Source: Candidatus Cloacimonadota bacterium (GTDB lineage: Bacteria; Cloacimonadota; Cloacimonadia; Cloacimonadales; Cloacimonadaceae). From it: DNA of 7,470 bases. Both the position numbers and the translations under genes were made by a program. The stretch covers positions 783 to 8,252 of the forward strand of contig JALOBT010000072.1 in assembly GCA_023228125.1 (NCBI GenBank). The letters are read 5' to 3'. The notes under the pieces are model-generated. The model had not been told where the DNA came from, did not search any database, and saw only the letters and a list, made by a program, of their open reading frames with translations. Positions 6,916 to 7,470 of this stretch are shown piece by piece. Each line of letters starts with the position of its first letter. Positions within the stretch are counted from its first letter, which is position 1.

Positions 6916-7029
6916 GTGAACCGAATGTCGGTCCACATTGGTTTTTACCAAATGCTACGTAGCGAAGCGGAAAAGCAGAACTTGAAATAAGTTCAAGTGA
7001 TTAGCATGCATTTCTGTCGTAGCGTAAAA
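6916..7029 (+). ncRNA. Structured 5' leader candidate, no class recognised
   Basis: A chain of dyads precedes the ribosome binding site of the last gene. Hairpin 1 (6916-6936) is GTGaACCGA / TCGGTcCAC with an ATG loop and one mismatch. Hairpin 2 (6938-6951) is TTGGT / ACCAA with a T4 loop. Hairpin 3 is ACTTGAA / TTCAAGT (6980-6986/6992-6998) with a 5-base loop, and CAGAA (6976-6980) can stack outside it on TTCTG (7012-7016). ATGCTACG (6952-6959) can close the whole third domain by pairing with CGTAGCGT (7018-7025), or pair instead with TAGCAT (7002-7007). Such mutually exclusive pairing is typical of regulatory leaders. I compared it by eye with the TPP, c-di-GMP-I, THF and glycine riboswitch consensus motifs that I remember and found no match. 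Confidence 0.35.
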
Positions 7030-7035
7030 GACAAA

Positions 7036-7042
7036 AAGGAGA
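7036..7042 (+). promoter_or_regulatory. Strong ribosome binding site for ATG 7047
   Basis: AAGGAGA lies 4 bases before ATG 7047. It is one of the best Shine-Dalgarno matches in the window, yet it serves a frame that closes at TAA 7218-7220 after 57 codons unless a frameshift occurs at the G run 7130-7136. This decides the choice of 7047 as the start of the downstream gene. Confidence 0.6.
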
Positions 7043-7046
7043 TAAC

Positions 7047-7470
7047 ATGTCGTACAATGCACTACAAGATCAAAAAGTCTTTACCGGTCTGCCAGTTGTC
7101 AAGGCAGAGAACAGCATTAAAAGAGTAATGGGGGGGCAAAGTTTGCTTACTGTGCCTTACCCTGTTAATGGTTTTAACTGGACATGCTTATGCTTGTGCT
7201 ATGAATGCAGTAGTTTGTAAAAGTGGTTTCTATCTCGGTTCCGCAGGTGTAGGTTTTGGGGATGGAACAAGTAGCAGCGGAGAATCTGGTTGGCTTACAG
7301 ATAGAGCCAACGAAAATGATGATGGACATGGGATGCTTTATTATCATGGTGAAGGGTATTCTGGGCATGATTATCAGGTTCTTCAATATACTGCTCCGAT
7401 TGATACCTTTGCTAACGTTAGCTCTAACCACTTGTACAGACGCAGTGGGGAAAGAGAAATTAAGGGTAAT
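7047..7470 (+). CDS. Probable exported class II glutamine amidotransferase-like protein, frameshifted, 3' end outside the window
   Basis: Translation appears to start at ATG 7047 and runs 27 codons to ATG 7128 and a run of seven G (7130-7136). The protein-like body continues in the +1 frame, open from 7129 to the window end. Removing one G joins them: MGGKVCLLCLTLLMVLTG... is then a typical signal peptide ending in AYA before Cys (codon 7195-7197). The exported part begins CAMNAVVCKSG, and about 40 residues later has NENDDGHGMLYYHGEG, which resembles the DGWG..YY segment of YafJ-type class II glutamine amidotransferases, where an N-terminal Cys is the nucleophile. His replaces the usual Trp. 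The rest of the domain is not visible. In the body frame alone, ATG 7168 is the only early start and would cut the signal peptide short. GC is lower than in the operon genes. The family call is tentative; the open frame itself is well supported. Confidence 0.5.

Noticed and set aside
6466..7046. Transposase remnant or insertion sequence
   Set aside because: No terminal inverted repeats, target duplications or DDE-type motifs are visible, so the broken frame was not called a mobile element.
7174..7431. Minus-strand frame of 85 codons at the right edge
   Set aside because: It is opposite the amidotransferase-like frame, which has a signal peptide and a recognisable motif; the minus frame has neither.
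1..7470. CRISPR array
   Set aside because: No regularly spaced repeats occur anywhere in the window.

Overview
The window looks like chromosomal DNA of a Gram-negative bacterium. The signs are a lipobox protein, a tig-clpP-clpX proteostasis operon and a long RecQ with an extra C-terminal helix-turn-helix region. The mix of genes, and a probable secreted class II glutamine-amidotransferase-like protein at the right edge, remind me of Cloacimonadota (Candidatus Cloacimonas relatives). That assignment comes from memory and impression, so treat it as moderate at best; a Bacteroidota or Fibrobacterota-type genome is not excluded.

Layout: (1) 11-97, a complete tRNA-Leu(UAG) with encoded CCA. (2) 135-3878, a compact plus-strand run: trigger factor (GTG start), ClpP (ATG), ClpX (TTG) and a small lipoprotein of unknown function, with gaps of 10, 1 and 10 bases. 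(3) 3879-3973, a short convergent intergenic stretch. (4) 3974-6136 on the minus strand, a 720-residue RecQ helicase. (5) 6137-7046, about 900 bases without a confident gene. It holds a dyad in front of recQ, a small ORF with a good ribosome binding site, an intrinsic-terminator-like hairpin, a run of protein-like sequence in one frame broken by three stops, a near-perfect 22-bp palindrome, and a hairpin-rich leader. (6) 7047-7470, the start of a probable exported amidotransferase-like protein. Its good ribosome binding site and its body lie in different frames, separated by a run of seven G, and it continues beyond the window.

How the genes work together: trigger factor binds nascent chains at the ribosome. 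ClpX unfolds substrates and feeds them to ClpP, so the left half is a protein-folding and protein-degradation unit. The lipoprotein may simply be co-transcribed. RecQ is an independent DNA repair and recombination helicase on the opposite strand. The last third is lower in GC and looks like accessory sequence. The parts most worth a second look are the structured leader, the 22-bp palindrome upstream of it, and the G-run frameshift in the gene that follows.
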